A stretch of 17,786 bases of DNA from an uncultured Oscillospiraceae bacterium (GTDB lineage: Bacteria > Bacillota > Clostridia > Oscillospirales > Oscillospiraceae). The stretch lies in assembly GCA_934589665.1 (NCBI GenBank), contig CAKTOJ010000029.1, positions 1 through 17,786 on the forward strand. The letters are read 5' to 3'. Shown one piece after another: positions 11,702-17,447 of this stretch (position 1 is the first letter of the stretch; every line of letters begins with the position of its first letter). The translations under genes and the position numbers were made by a program. The notes beneath the pieces are model-generated. The model did not search any database. It saw nothing but the letters and a program-made list of their open reading frames with translations, and had not been told where the DNA came from.

Positions 11702-11940
11702 TGCGGTACGCACCGAAAACAAAGCCGATCCCGCCTCCCTGCGGGAGAGACTGTCCGGGACGTGCGCCGGGATGCAGTGCGATGTGCTGCTCGTGGATGC
11801 CGTATCAGTCCATCCGGGAGCACATCTATCAAAAGCAGCTCGCAGAGAAGCACGCGCAGGAGCTGAATTTCGTGGCGCAGCGGGAGATCGCGCACGCCGG
11901 GAGGAAAGTAAGGAAGGGGCATTTGTATGCGGCAAAATAG
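11701..11940 (+). CDS. Cys-rich small phage protein (79 aa)
   Basis: The start overlaps the previous stop (TAATG). Near the N-terminus it has PPCGRDCPGRAPGCSAMCCS, a CxxxC...CxxxCC cluster. I recall this C-x3-C-x-(N/G)R..C-x3-C pattern from small phage proteins thought to bind zinc. The rest is a basic amphipathic helix (IREHIYQKQLAEKHAQELNF). The C-terminal 14 bases overlap the next gene. Likely a zinc-stabilised nucleic-acid or protein-binding factor; this is inference. Confidence 0.65.
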   Translation: MRYAPKTKPIPPPCGRDCPGRAPGCSAMCCSWMPYQSIREHIYQKQLAEKHAQELNFVAQREIAHAGRKVRKGHLYAAK

Positions 11941-12184
11941 CGTCGATTACCCGGGAGAGCGGGCACCGCGCAGGCCGAACGTGATCGCACAGGCCGGGTA
12001 TACCGGGAAGAACTACTACACAGTCGTGTACCGGGATCAGAGCGTCACGGTACGCGCGGGAGACGAGCTGGCCGCGATCTTTACGGCGGCCAAATACTGG
12101 GGCTATAAGTGGAGCGCGCCGGAGTACCACCAGAACGCCAAGGCGATGAAGCTCCACCATAAGCCGGAGTTCCTGATCGGATAA
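11927..12184 (+). CDS. Early phage protein, unknown function (85 aa)
   Basis: GGAAGGGGCATTTGT precedes the ATG within the end of the previous gene. The product has a compact beta-rich part (NYYTVVYRDQSVTVRAGDEL) and a helix with aromatic residues (AAIFTAAKYWGYKWSAPEYH), suggesting a small folded domain. No family recognised. It is followed by a hairpin. Confidence 0.65.
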   Translation: MRQNSVDYPGERAPRRPNVIAQAGYTGKNYYTVVYRDQSVTVRAGDELAAIFTAAKYWGYKWSAPEYHQNAKAMKLHHKPEFLIG

Positions 12185-12189
12185 AAAAT

Positions 12190-12219
12190 GCCCTCGACCG
12201 GTTGCAGCCGGACGAGGGC
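12190..12219 (+). other. Intergenic hairpin, possible attenuator
   Basis: GCCCTCG/CGAGGGC outer stem plus CCGG/CCGG inner stem with an A-A mismatch and 6-base loop. No T-run follows, so termination is doubtful. It lies between the small-gene run and the methyltransferase unit. Confidence 0.55.
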
Positions 12220-12269
12220 GGAGAGGTCTACACTTCCCCGTAACAAGTTAAGTACAAGGAGAGTATACC

Positions 12270-12344
12270 ATGAAAATCCATATTTGCAAGAGGCGACGGA
12301 GATCATTCGCGCTGACGACGGGGAGGGATGAGGCACGATGCTGA
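12270..12344 (+). CDS. Arg-rich leader peptide, 24 aa, coupled to the methyltransferase
   Basis: CAAGGAGAG precedes the ATG. The frame [20 protein letters not shown] ends in a TGA that overlaps the methyltransferase ATG (12338) by 7 bases. I recall similar short basic peptides ahead of other Clostridia-phage genes. It may simply couple translation into the downstream gene. Confidence 0.5.
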   Translation: MKIHICKRRRRSFALTTGRDEARC

Positions 12345-13321
12345 CGCATCTGAGCCTGTTTACCGGGATCGGCGGGCTGGATCTAGCTGCCGAGTGGGCA
12401 GGATTTACGACCGTCGGGCAATGCGAGTTTGCCGATTACCCGACGAAAGTGCTGGAAAAGCACTGGCCGGACGTGCCGCGCTGGCGCGACGTCCGGACGC
12501 TGACAAAGGAGAGTTTTTATGAGCGGACAGGCATGCGAACAGTTGACGTTATTTCCGGCGGATTCCCCTGCCAGCCCTTCTCCGTGGCTGGAAAGCAAAA
12601 GGGCAAAAGGGATGATCGATACCTCTGGCCGGAGATGCTCCGAGTTATCACCGAGCTGCGCCCGCGTTGCGTTGTCGGCGAGAACGTTCCTGGAATCATC
12701 AAGATTGCCGCCGGGCAGGTGGTCAAGGATCTGGAGCGTGCTGGCTATCACGTCGTCGTGTTTAATTTTGAGGCTGCGGCTGTCGGAGCTTGGCACAGAA
12801 GATCGAGGGTGTTCTTCGTCGGCATCGCAGATGTGGCCGACACCGACGGTGGCTGGCTGCACGATAGCAACAGAAAAGAAGGTCAACCTGCTCGCAGCCG
12901 GGAAAACGACATTTACGAGCAATCAGGGCGTACATGGGGGGGTGAGCAATCTGCGGGAGCACGTGTTAGCCCGGACGAAAGGGCTGTGGCCGCCGCCGCG
13001 TGCGAACGAATACAAAGACACGCTGAAATCTGTGCCGCCAAGCCGGCAGAAAGATCCGGGCAAATGCAATCTGACGCAGAGAGTGGCAATGAAGCTGTTT
13101 ACGACACCATGTGCAGCGGATGCGCAGGGGACGCACGGTGGGGGAAATCACAGGAGCTTGCGGACGGACGTTGCTGGGCAGCTGAACCCGACGTGGGTAG
13201 AGTGGCTCATGGGATTCCCGCCAGGGTGGACAGACTTAAATGCCTCGGAAACGCCGTAGTGCCGCAGCAGGCATACCCGATTTTTAAGGCATTGATGGAG
13301 GAGCTGAACCGATGGACTTAG
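12338..13321 (+). CDS. DNA (cytosine-5-)-methyltransferase
   Basis: The 327-aa enzyme carries the ordered m5C motifs: [21 protein letters not shown] (SAM binding), [41 protein letters not shown] with catalytic Cys78, [11 protein letters not shown] (ENV at 115-117), [17 protein letters not shown], and [19 protein letters not shown] (GNAVVP at 304-309). The target-recognition region, about 165-285, is Cys/Arg-rich and poorly conserved. It transfers methyl from SAM to C5 of cytosine; a solitary phage enzyme usually protects phage DNA from host restriction. No cognate nuclease is visible nearby. Much of it overlaps a second reading frame (12519-13259). Confidence 0.95.
   Translation: MLTHLSLFTGIGGLDLAAEWAGFTTVGQCEFADYPTKVLEKHWPDVPRWRDVRTLTKESFYERTGMRTVDVISGGFPCQPFSVAGKQKGKRDDRYLWPEMLRVITELRPRCVVGENVPGIIKIAAGQVVKDLERAGYHVVVFNFEAAAVGAWHRRSRVFFVGIADVADTDGGWLHDSNRKEGQPARSRENDIYEQSGRTWGGEQSAGARVSPDERAVAAAACERIQRHAEICAAKPAERSGQMQSDAESGNEAVYDTMCSGCAGDARWGKSQELADGRCWAAEPDVGRVAHGIPARVDRLKCLGNAVVPQQAYPIFKALMEELNRWT
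12519..13259 (+). CDS. Nested +1-frame ORF inside the methyltransferase (246 aa, [13 protein letters not shown])
   Basis: AAAGGAG with a 7-base spacer precedes ATG 12519, as good a site as any in the window, although it lies inside methyltransferase codons. The 741-base frame has no stop and ends 62 bases before the methyltransferase stop. The product is Ser/Pro/Arg-rich with three similar modules: WPTPTVA (106-112), [11 protein letters not shown] (157-167) and [11 protein letters not shown] (194-204). It ends [18 protein letters not shown], which I recall as the conserved end of many phage proteins, some not overlapping a methyltransferase. That ending is the +1 reading of the m5C motif IX-X region ([16 protein letters not shown]). 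It is either a true overprinted gene or a conserved shadow; function unknown. Confidence 0.6.
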   Translation: MSGQACEQLTLFPADSPASPSPWLESKRAKGMIDTSGRRCSELSPSCARVALSARTFLESSRLPPGRWSRIWSVLAITSSCLILRLRLSELGTEDRGCSSSASQMWPTPTVAGCTIATEKKVNLLAAGKTTFTSNQGVHGGVSNLREHVLARTKGLWPPPRANEYKDTLKSVPPSRQKDPGKCNLTQRVAMKLFTTPCAADAQGTHGGGNHRSLRTDVAGQLNPTWVEWLMGFPPGWTDLNASETP

Positions 13322-13366
13322 AACAAACCGCGATTGAGCGGCTCAAGGTGGCCGCGGGATGGAGGA
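13312..13366 (+). pseudogene. Probable remnant of a PAPS-reductase-like gene start
   Basis: GGAGG and ATG 13312 open a frame [15 protein letters not shown]. This matches, from memory, the N-terminus of phage phosphoadenosine-phosphosulfate-reductase-like proteins that often follow phage methyltransferases. The similarity stops after about 15 codons, where the sequence becomes the ribosome-binding site (GGATGGAGG) of the next gene. The SGGKDS loop expected in an intact gene is absent. A deletion that removed the body of the gene is inferred. Confidence 0.4.
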
Positions 13367-13369
13367 TAT

Positions 13370-13831
13370 ATGACAGACAAGGAAAAGGAAATCGTGCAGG
13401 CGCTGCGGTGCTGCGCGAAGGGGCTTGGACACGACGACGCGTGCGAAAACTGCAAGGTCGGAGAAATCCAAGATCGGCGGGAATACATCGAGTTTGCGGC
13501 TGCTAACGTGATCGAGCGCCTGACCGCCGAGAACGTGGTGCTTCCGGATGGACAAGCAAGTGCGCTTGAATCCCTTCGCAAAGAAATTGAGTGGAAGGAT
13601 ATGGTGATTGCTCTTGCTCAGCGGAAGCAGGCGGAGGCAGAAGCCGAGAGGGACGCGGCGTTAGCAGACCTCGCGGATGCGCGGAGCTGCAAGACTTGCA
13701 AGTATGCGTGCGATACGCGCGACTGCTCCAACTGTAAATCAAAGACGTGCAAATGCAGTGAGTGTCATCTCGACAAGAATGCGTGGGAATGGCGCGGCTT
13801 GCCGGAAACGCCGGAGGAAGGAGAAATCTGA
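13370..13831 (+). CDS. Cys-rich early phage protein with central coiled coil (153 aa)
   Basis: GGAGGATAT precedes ATG 13370. The N-terminus has a Cys pattern (LRCCAKGLGHDDACENCKV). A coiled coil occupies about 45-110 (IERLTAENVVLPDGQASALE to QAEAEAERDAALADLADARS). The C-terminus has a dense cysteine cluster (CKTCKYACDTRDCSNCKSK, then TCKCSECH) suited to two zinc sites. I recall LTAENV-type proteins as frequent in Clostridia phage early regions. Metal binding is likely; the role is unknown. Confidence 0.72.
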   Translation: MTDKEKEIVQALRCCAKGLGHDDACENCKVGEIQDRREYIEFAAANVIERLTAENVVLPDGQASALESLRKEIEWKDMVIALAQRKQAEAEAERDAALADLADARSCKTCKYACDTRDCSNCKSKTCKCSECHLDKNAWEWRGLPETPEEGEI

Positions 13832-14299
13832 ATGATTTGCGAATGTTGCCCACTTTCTGATCCGGAAGATGTCTGCCCAGAAAGTGAGGGTAAATACGGT
13901 TATGAAACAAGCGACGGTCGGCTCGGCTGCAAGCATCCTCGGAGTTGGGTGGAAAAACGAGACAGAGAACACACGGGCGCGATTGGCGTTATGGGGTTGG
14001 ATATGGGCATCGAGATGAACTTTACGGTGGAAGAATACGCAAGATTGCTTGAAATCTGCAAGCACATGGTCGGGCTTGACCATAAGCGACCGTATCACCG
14101 GCATGGAAAGGCGTTTTACCGTCCATACAGGAATTACTATGAAGACACACTTTCCGGGAATCGAGTTTTAGACAAACTGCCGCGTGACGTTGTCCAGAAA
14201 AAAGTAGGAATAGTCAGCACATGGTACACGCTCACGGAAAATGGGTTGAAATGGCTTGGACGCCAACTCCACATTACGATTCTGAAGGAAAGGATGTAG
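13832..14299 (+). CDS. Early phage protein with N-terminal Cys cluster (155 aa)
   Basis: The ATG abuts the previous stop (TGAATG), with GGAGGAAGGAG upstream. Residues 1-33 have CECCPLSDPEDVCPES and GRLGCKHP, a probable zinc-binding module. The rest is mixed alpha/beta with many aromatics (YHRHGKAFYRPYRNYY) and ends GRQLHITILKERM. The DNA is AT-richer than the early genes before it. No family recognised. Confidence 0.65.
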   Translation: MICECCPLSDPEDVCPESEGKYGYETSDGRLGCKHPRSWVEKRDREHTGAIGVMGLDMGIEMNFTVEEYARLLEICKHMVGLDHKRPYHRHGKAFYRPYRNYYEDTLSGNRVLDKLPRDVVQKKVGIVSTWYTLTENGLKWLGRQLHITILKERM

Positions 14300-14304
14300 A
14301 CAGA

Positions 14305-14437
14305 ATGGAAAGACTGACTAAATGGAACGAATCATCGCATAAACACGCCTATTATCCGCGCTGTTTTAAGGGAAACCGTATTTTTGACCCGCGAGAAGGC
14401 CAAGCGGGCGCTGCAGGAAATGGAGGCTGCGAAGTGA
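14305..14437 (+). pseudogene. Decayed small early gene (frameshift or deletion fusion)
   Basis: ATG 14305 opens MERLTKWNESSHKHAYYPRC, a start I recall from Cys-rich Clostridia-phage proteins. After about 14380 the recognisable end LTREKAKRALQEMEAAK continues in the +1 frame and stops at TGA 14435-14437, overlapping the next gene's GTG (GTGA). The two halves are out of frame, as expected if an internal deletion joined them. In frame 0 the first half runs into the next gene, so an annotator may call one 184-aa ORF from 14305. Confidence 0.45.
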
Positions 14438-14859
14438 GTTTCAGTAAGGTAAAGACCAACTTTGCCAAAATCTTTGTTTGTGGATCGGCTGAAAAACCGT
14501 ATTACAACATTTTGTATTTTGATCCGACAGATAAAAAATATCACGTTGGGTTCGGCTCGTTTTGCCTTGCGAATGTATTCAAGTGGCTATCGGAAGAATT
14601 TGAAATTGAAGATGCACCAACCGTTGATGTGGTATCGGTAGTGCGCTGCAAGGACTGTAAACACGGAGAATTGTATGAAAGGAATGATGGAGAGACTGGC
14701 GTTTATTGTAATTGCTCAAATTCGATTTTTAAATACGCGAACGAGAACACTTTTACGCCGGTGAGGGATGTAGACGATTTTTGCAGTTACGGGTTACGAA
14801 AAAGGAGGTACAATGCATTGCCCGAGCTGCGGTGCAAAGATGGATGGAGGAAAGAATGA
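14434..14859 (+). CDS. Early phage protein with C-terminal zinc-binding cysteines (141 aa)
   Basis: GTG 14434 is preferred because GGAGG lies 7 bases before it and the start overlaps the upstream TGA. The product begins with fMet-SFSKVKTNFAKIFVCG. An N-terminal alpha/beta part is followed by VVRCKDCKHGELYERNDG, then GVYCNCSN and VRDVDDFCSYGLRK, five cysteines in a pattern common in Clostridia phage proteins, probably binding zinc. Its stop overlaps the next ATG (ATGA). A 184-aa version starting at 14305 is possible but would include the decayed fragment. A tiny ORF lies inside its end in another frame. Confidence 0.65.
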   Translation: MSFSKVKTNFAKIFVCGSAEKPYYNILYFDPTDKKYHVGFGSFCLANVFKWLSEEFEIEDAPTVDVVSVVRCKDCKHGELYERNDGETGVYCNCSNSIFKYANENTFTPVRDVDDFCSYGLRKRRYNALPELRCKDGWRKE

Positions 14860-14875
14860 GCGGGCTGAGATTTGA
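14813..14875 (+). CDS. Tiny CxxC peptide ORF, 20 aa
   Basis: AAAGGAGGTACA gives a very strong site before ATG 14813. The frame MHCPSCGAKMDGGKNERAEI ends at TGA 14873-14875. It overlaps the ends of the genes at 14434 and 14856 in another frame. The CPSCG knuckle is typical of small zinc-ribbon starts, so this may be the residue of a longer zinc-ribbon gene or a real mini-protein. Confidence 0.4.
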   Translation: MHCPSCGAKMDGGKNERAEI

Positions 14876-15287
14876 ATCGATGGCGGACATGCCGCCGAGA
14901 ATGCGGGAGCTTTACTCGCGGCAGGCGCTCCAGGAGGAGCAGGCAAAGAAGCGCACCGCGAAGTACCGAAATGCTCCGGCAGAGCGGGCGGGAATCAAAT
15001 TCGATAGCCAGAAAGAGGCGCGGCGGTACGACGAGCTGATGGCGATGCTCCGCGCGGAGATCATTACAGATCTTCGGCTCCAGCCGCAGTTTACGCTGCA
15101 GGAGAGCTACATAACCGAGGTCGGACAGCGCATCCGCGCGATCCGCTACACGGCGGATTTCTCCTATCGCTTCGGAGGGAAGCTGGTGGTGGAGGACGTG
15201 AAATCAACGGCCACGCGCACAAAGGAGTACCTGCGCAACAAGAAAATGATGCGATCCAAGTACGGGATCGACATACAGGAGGTGTAG
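14856..15287 (+). CDS. DUF1064-type nuclease-like phage protein (143 aa)
   Basis: GGAGGAAAG precedes ATG 14856. The segment KYRNAPAERAGIKFDSQKEA (36-55), then RRYDELMAML, followed by LQPQFTLQES, IRYTADFSYRFGGKLVVEDV and KSTATRTKEYLRNKKMMRSK, matches the DUF1064 family. That family is regarded as PD-(D/E)xK-like: Glu54, Asp101, and Asp114-Val-Lys116 sit where catalytic residues are expected. A role as a resolvase-like or recombination endonuclease in phage DNA metabolism is plausible. A 77-base part of the gene (15127-15203) recurs exactly at the window's right end. Confidence 0.88.
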   Translation: MSGLRFESMADMPPRMRELYSRQALQEEQAKKRTAKYRNAPAERAGIKFDSQKEARRYDELMAMLRAEIITDLRLQPQFTLQESYITEVGQRIRAIRYTADFSYRFGGKLVVEDVKSTATRTKEYLRNKKMMRSKYGIDIQEV

Positions 15288-15289
15288 GG

Positions 15290-15484
15290 ATGGCAGAGGA
15301 TGAAAAGCGCTGCCTGCTGCCGAAGTCGGCGCGGTGCTGCATGATGGAGTACGCGGGCGACGAGACCTGCGCACACTGCGGATGGCAGCCGGAGGAGCAG
15401 ACGCGCAGAAAGGCGCTGCCGCTCACGGAGGATGAAAACGGCGTGCGGAGGAAGCACGTAGGAAAGGAGCAAACAGATGGCTGA
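15290..15484 (+). CDS. Small Cys-containing early phage protein (64 aa)
   Basis: AGGAGGTGTAGGG precedes the ATG, 2 bases after the previous stop. The product MAEDEKRCLLPKSARCCMME continues YAGDETCAHCGWQPEEQTRR. The CxxC pair (CAHCGW) and earlier cysteines suggest a zinc-ribbon-like fold. It overlaps the next start by 8 bases. Function unknown. Confidence 0.65.
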   Translation: MAEDEKRCLLPKSARCCMMEYAGDETCAHCGWQPEEQTRRKALPLTEDENGVRRKHVGKEQTDG

Positions 15485-15836
15485 GATCATGCAATATTTT
15501 GCAGTAGAGCTGGTTTCGTTTGGAAATGAGTACAACGGCAAGCATTGGGCTGTGGATTTCGTTGGGACGGAGTATCCCCCGAGGATCGTGATGAAGCAGG
15601 AAACGCCGCCTCTCTATAAGATCGAGGAGGATGGAAAACGGACGATCGAGCCGAATCCGACGGTACAGATCATCGGCAGGCCGGACTTGCAGGTCGTGAC
15701 GACCGGCAAGCTCCAGATCAGCAAAAAGGATCTTACCAAGATGGTAAACGGCGCGGCGAATCTGCTGGAGCTGTTTCTGCACGGCTTTATGCAGGAACGC
15801 AAGGAGATAGAAGCGGCAAACAGCCGGGAGAACTGA
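15477..15836 (+). CDS. Early phage protein, unknown function (119 aa)
   Basis: AAAGGAGCAAACAG precedes ATG 15477. The product begins MAEIMQYFAVELVSFGNEYN. Beta-strand-rich residues 1-75 are followed by a helical C-terminus (SKKDLTKMVNGAANLLELFL, then HGFMQERKE). No catalytic or metal motif is visible, and I do not recognise the family. It is translationally coupled to the preceding gene. Confidence 0.65.
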   Translation: MAEIMQYFAVELVSFGNEYNGKHWAVDFVGTEYPPRIVMKQETPPLYKIEEDGKRTIEPNPTVQIIGRPDLQVVTTGKLQISKKDLTKMVNGAANLLELFLHGFMQERKEIEAANSREN

Positions 15837-15854
15837 TTTTTCGATGGACTTATG

Positions 15855-15938
15855 CCTGCGCACTGTGCCATGAGGTGCGCAGGAGGGAGACCCGGCTTAA
15901 GGCGCCGGGCGCGGCAGCTGCAAAGGCCGCGTCCGGGT
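15855..15938 (+). other. Structured leader RNA candidate before the zinc-finger gene
   Basis: Between genes at 15837-15956 lie a perfect 9-bp hairpin CCTGCGCAC/GTGCGCAGG (15855-15883) and then competing stems. CCCGG/CCGGG (15891-15909) excludes ACCCGG/CCGGGT (15890-15938), which would enclose CGCGGC/GCCGCG (15910-15931). The ribosome-binding site AAAAAAGGAG follows directly. Alternative pairings near a start could regulate translation. No known riboswitch class was recognised. Confidence 0.4.
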
Positions 15939-15956
15939 AAAAAAGGAGTGGACAGT

Positions 15957-16313
15957 ATGCCAACGATGGTAACGATGCAGTGCGCGCGATGCGGGAAGGT
16001 ATTCCAGCGCGCGCCGTACAGGATGAAGAATGCGGAAAAGTTTTATTGCAGCAAACGTTGCTCGGCGGTAACGGCGGCGGAAAATTGCGAACGAGAAGGT
16101 GAAGGGATTTTCAAAAAGAAAATTCACCCAACGCAGACGCGCATCCGGATCACGACAAGGATACCGGTATTCCCGAAGCTGCAGCCCAAGGTGGGCGCGG
16201 TGTACGATGCGCTGAAATTCGAGGCAAGGTACGGCGGGCATGGAGGATATGTGATCGAGTCCGGCGGGAAGAAGATCAATGTGCGGCTGGATGAGGCCGT
16301 GGAGGTGACGTGA
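15957..16313 (+). CDS. Zinc-finger early phage protein (118 aa)
   Basis: AAAAGGAGTGGACAGT precedes ATG 15957. The N-terminus holds CARCGKVFQRAPYRMKNAEK followed by FYCSKRCSA, a four-cysteine finger (CxxC...CxxxC). The C-terminus (LQPKVGAVYDALKFEARYGG, then HGGYVIESGGKKINVRLDEA) looks like a small beta-barrel of SH3 type. DNA- or RNA-binding is plausible. Its TGA overlaps the next ATG. Confidence 0.7.
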   Translation: MPTMVTMQCARCGKVFQRAPYRMKNAEKFYCSKRCSAVTAAENCEREGEGIFKKKIHPTQTRIRITTRIPVFPKLQPKVGAVYDALKFEARYGGHGGYVIESGGKKINVRLDEAVEVT

Positions 16314-16543
16314 TGGATAAATACATTACAAGTGAGCAGCGCGACGAAATTTTAGAAGAGCAGTATGGGAACAGATACAGAGAGCTGCTGAAAGAGTACA
16401 CGGGAATAAATGCAAAGCCTTACACCGAGTACCAATTTTACGATGCCGACGGAGAATACATCGGGGATAGCCAATGGATGGATATCGACGATTTACTGGA
16501 AGAAGCAGGAATTAAAGTAAGCGACAGCGGCGCTGTACGCTGA
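16313..16543 (+). CDS. Early phage protein, unknown function (76 aa)
   Basis: The ATG overlaps the preceding stop (TGATG), with GGAGGTG 5 bases upstream. The acidic product begins MDKYITSEQRDEILEEQYGN and has a central aromatic segment (KPYTEYQFYDADGEYIGDSQ). No family recognised. Confidence 0.65.
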   Translation: MDKYITSEQRDEILEEQYGNRYRELLKEYTGINAKPYTEYQFYDADGEYIGDSQWMDIDDLLEEAGIKVSDSGAVR

Positions 16544-16548
16544 ACGCA

Positions 16549-16567
16549 TGGCCGGAAGATCCGGCCA
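16549..16567 (+). other. Intergenic hairpin
   Basis: Perfect 8-bp stem TGGCCGGA/TCCGGCCA with loop AGA, followed by CGTTTTG. It is a weak terminator or mRNA processing hairpin between the genes at 16313 and 16608. Confidence 0.55.
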
Positions 16568-16607
16568 CGTTTTGAACGGGCAGAGAAACACAAAGGAGGG
16601 CTTCGGT

Positions 16608-17429
16608 ATGCAATGGGAACAAGGATGCTTATTCGGCGACAACCCGGAATACGATGCGTTCACGGAGAAATTCAAACCCAAAAAGACAACGGATGACTGC
16701 TACACGCCACCGCTCGTTTATGATGCAATCCTGGATTGGGCGTGCAGTGAGTATGGAATCGATCCTGCCTGCATCGTGCGGCCGTTCTACCCGGGTGGGG
16801 ACTATGAACGCTTTGAATATCCGGACGGATGCACAGTGCTGGATAACCCGCCGTTTTCGATCTTATCAAAAATCTGCGAATTTTATCTGGATAGAGGGAT
16901 CTCATTTTTTCTCTTTGCGCCGTCGCTCACGGCGTTCTCCGGCCGATCAGTTGTGATGCGGACGAATCATATCATTTGCGATGCAGATATCACATACGAG
17001 AATGGCGCAGTCGTTCGCACAGCATTTATTACAAGCTATGGCGGGAACGTCGCGCAAACTGCACCAGAACTGAGAAAGGCAATCGAGCGGGCGATGCGGA
17101 AGATAAAGTCGGAGACGAAACGGGAGTTGCCGAAATATACATACCCAGATCATGTGCTTACGGCAGCCATGCTGCAGAAATATGCGCACTACGGTATAGA
17201 GCTTGCGGTTAAGCGCAAGGACTGCACACAGATTGCAAAGCTGGACAGCCAGTGCCAGATGGGGAAAGCGATTTTCGGCGGAGGCCTACTGCTATCCGAG
17301 AAAGCCGCAGCAGAGAAGGCCGCAGCAGAGAAGGCAGCAGCAGAGAAGGCCGCAGCAGAGAAGGCCGCAGCACATATATGGGAGTTATCAGAGCGCGAAC
17401 GGCAAATTGTCGCAAGCCTCGGAAAATAA
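16608..17429 (+). CDS. Putative phage adenine-methylase-like protein with NPPF motif and EKAAA repeats (273 aa)
   Basis: AAAGGAGGG before ATG 16608 sets the start (MQWEQGCLFGDNPEYDAF). Residues 28-85 contain TTDDCYTPPLVYDAILDW, VRPFYPGGDYERFEYPDGC and VLDNPPFSIL. The DNPPF (79-83) resembles the catalytic (D/N)PP(Y/F) motif of N6-adenine or N4-cytosine methyltransferases, and TPP near the front fits phage Dam-like proteins. A clear SAM-binding FxGxG is not seen, so activity is uncertain. I recall homologues sometimes labelled ParB-like. Residues 231-255 are five EKAAA repeats, then a short end (HIWELSERERQIVASLGK). With the cytosine enzyme upstream, it may modify phage DNA. Confidence 0.7.
   Translation: MQWEQGCLFGDNPEYDAFTEKFKPKKTTDDCYTPPLVYDAILDWACSEYGIDPACIVRPFYPGGDYERFEYPDGCTVLDNPPFSILSKICEFYLDRGISFFLFAPSLTAFSGRSVVMRTNHIICDADITYENGAVVRTAFITSYGGNVAQTAPELRKAIERAMRKIKSETKRELPKYTYPDHVLTAAMLQKYAHYGIELAVKRKDCTQIAKLDSQCQMGKAIFGGGLLLSEKAAAEKAAAEKAAAEKAAAEKAAAHIWELSERERQIVASLGK
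17298..17372 (+). repeat. Five tandem 15-bp repeats in coding sequence
   Basis: GAGAAGGCCGCAGCA units at 17298, 17313, 17328, 17343 and 17358; the first and third copies differ by one base each. They encode EKAAA five times, an alanine-rich helix. Repeat number is likely to vary between strains by slippage without shifting frame. Confidence 0.95.
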
Positions 17430-17447
17430 GGCAGGGCGGGAGAAATT

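Noticed and set aside
12190..12219. Rho-independent terminator before the methyltransferase unit
   Set aside because: The stem is good but no T-run follows, so it is listed only as a hairpin.
12338..13321. Restriction-modification system
   Set aside because: No restriction endonuclease gene is visible beside the m5C methyltransferase; DUF1064 at 14856 is a general phage nuclease-like family and not an obvious partner.
17298..17372. CRISPR-like repeat array
   Set aside because: The repeats are contiguous 15-bp units with no spacers and keep the coding frame; they are a protein repeat.
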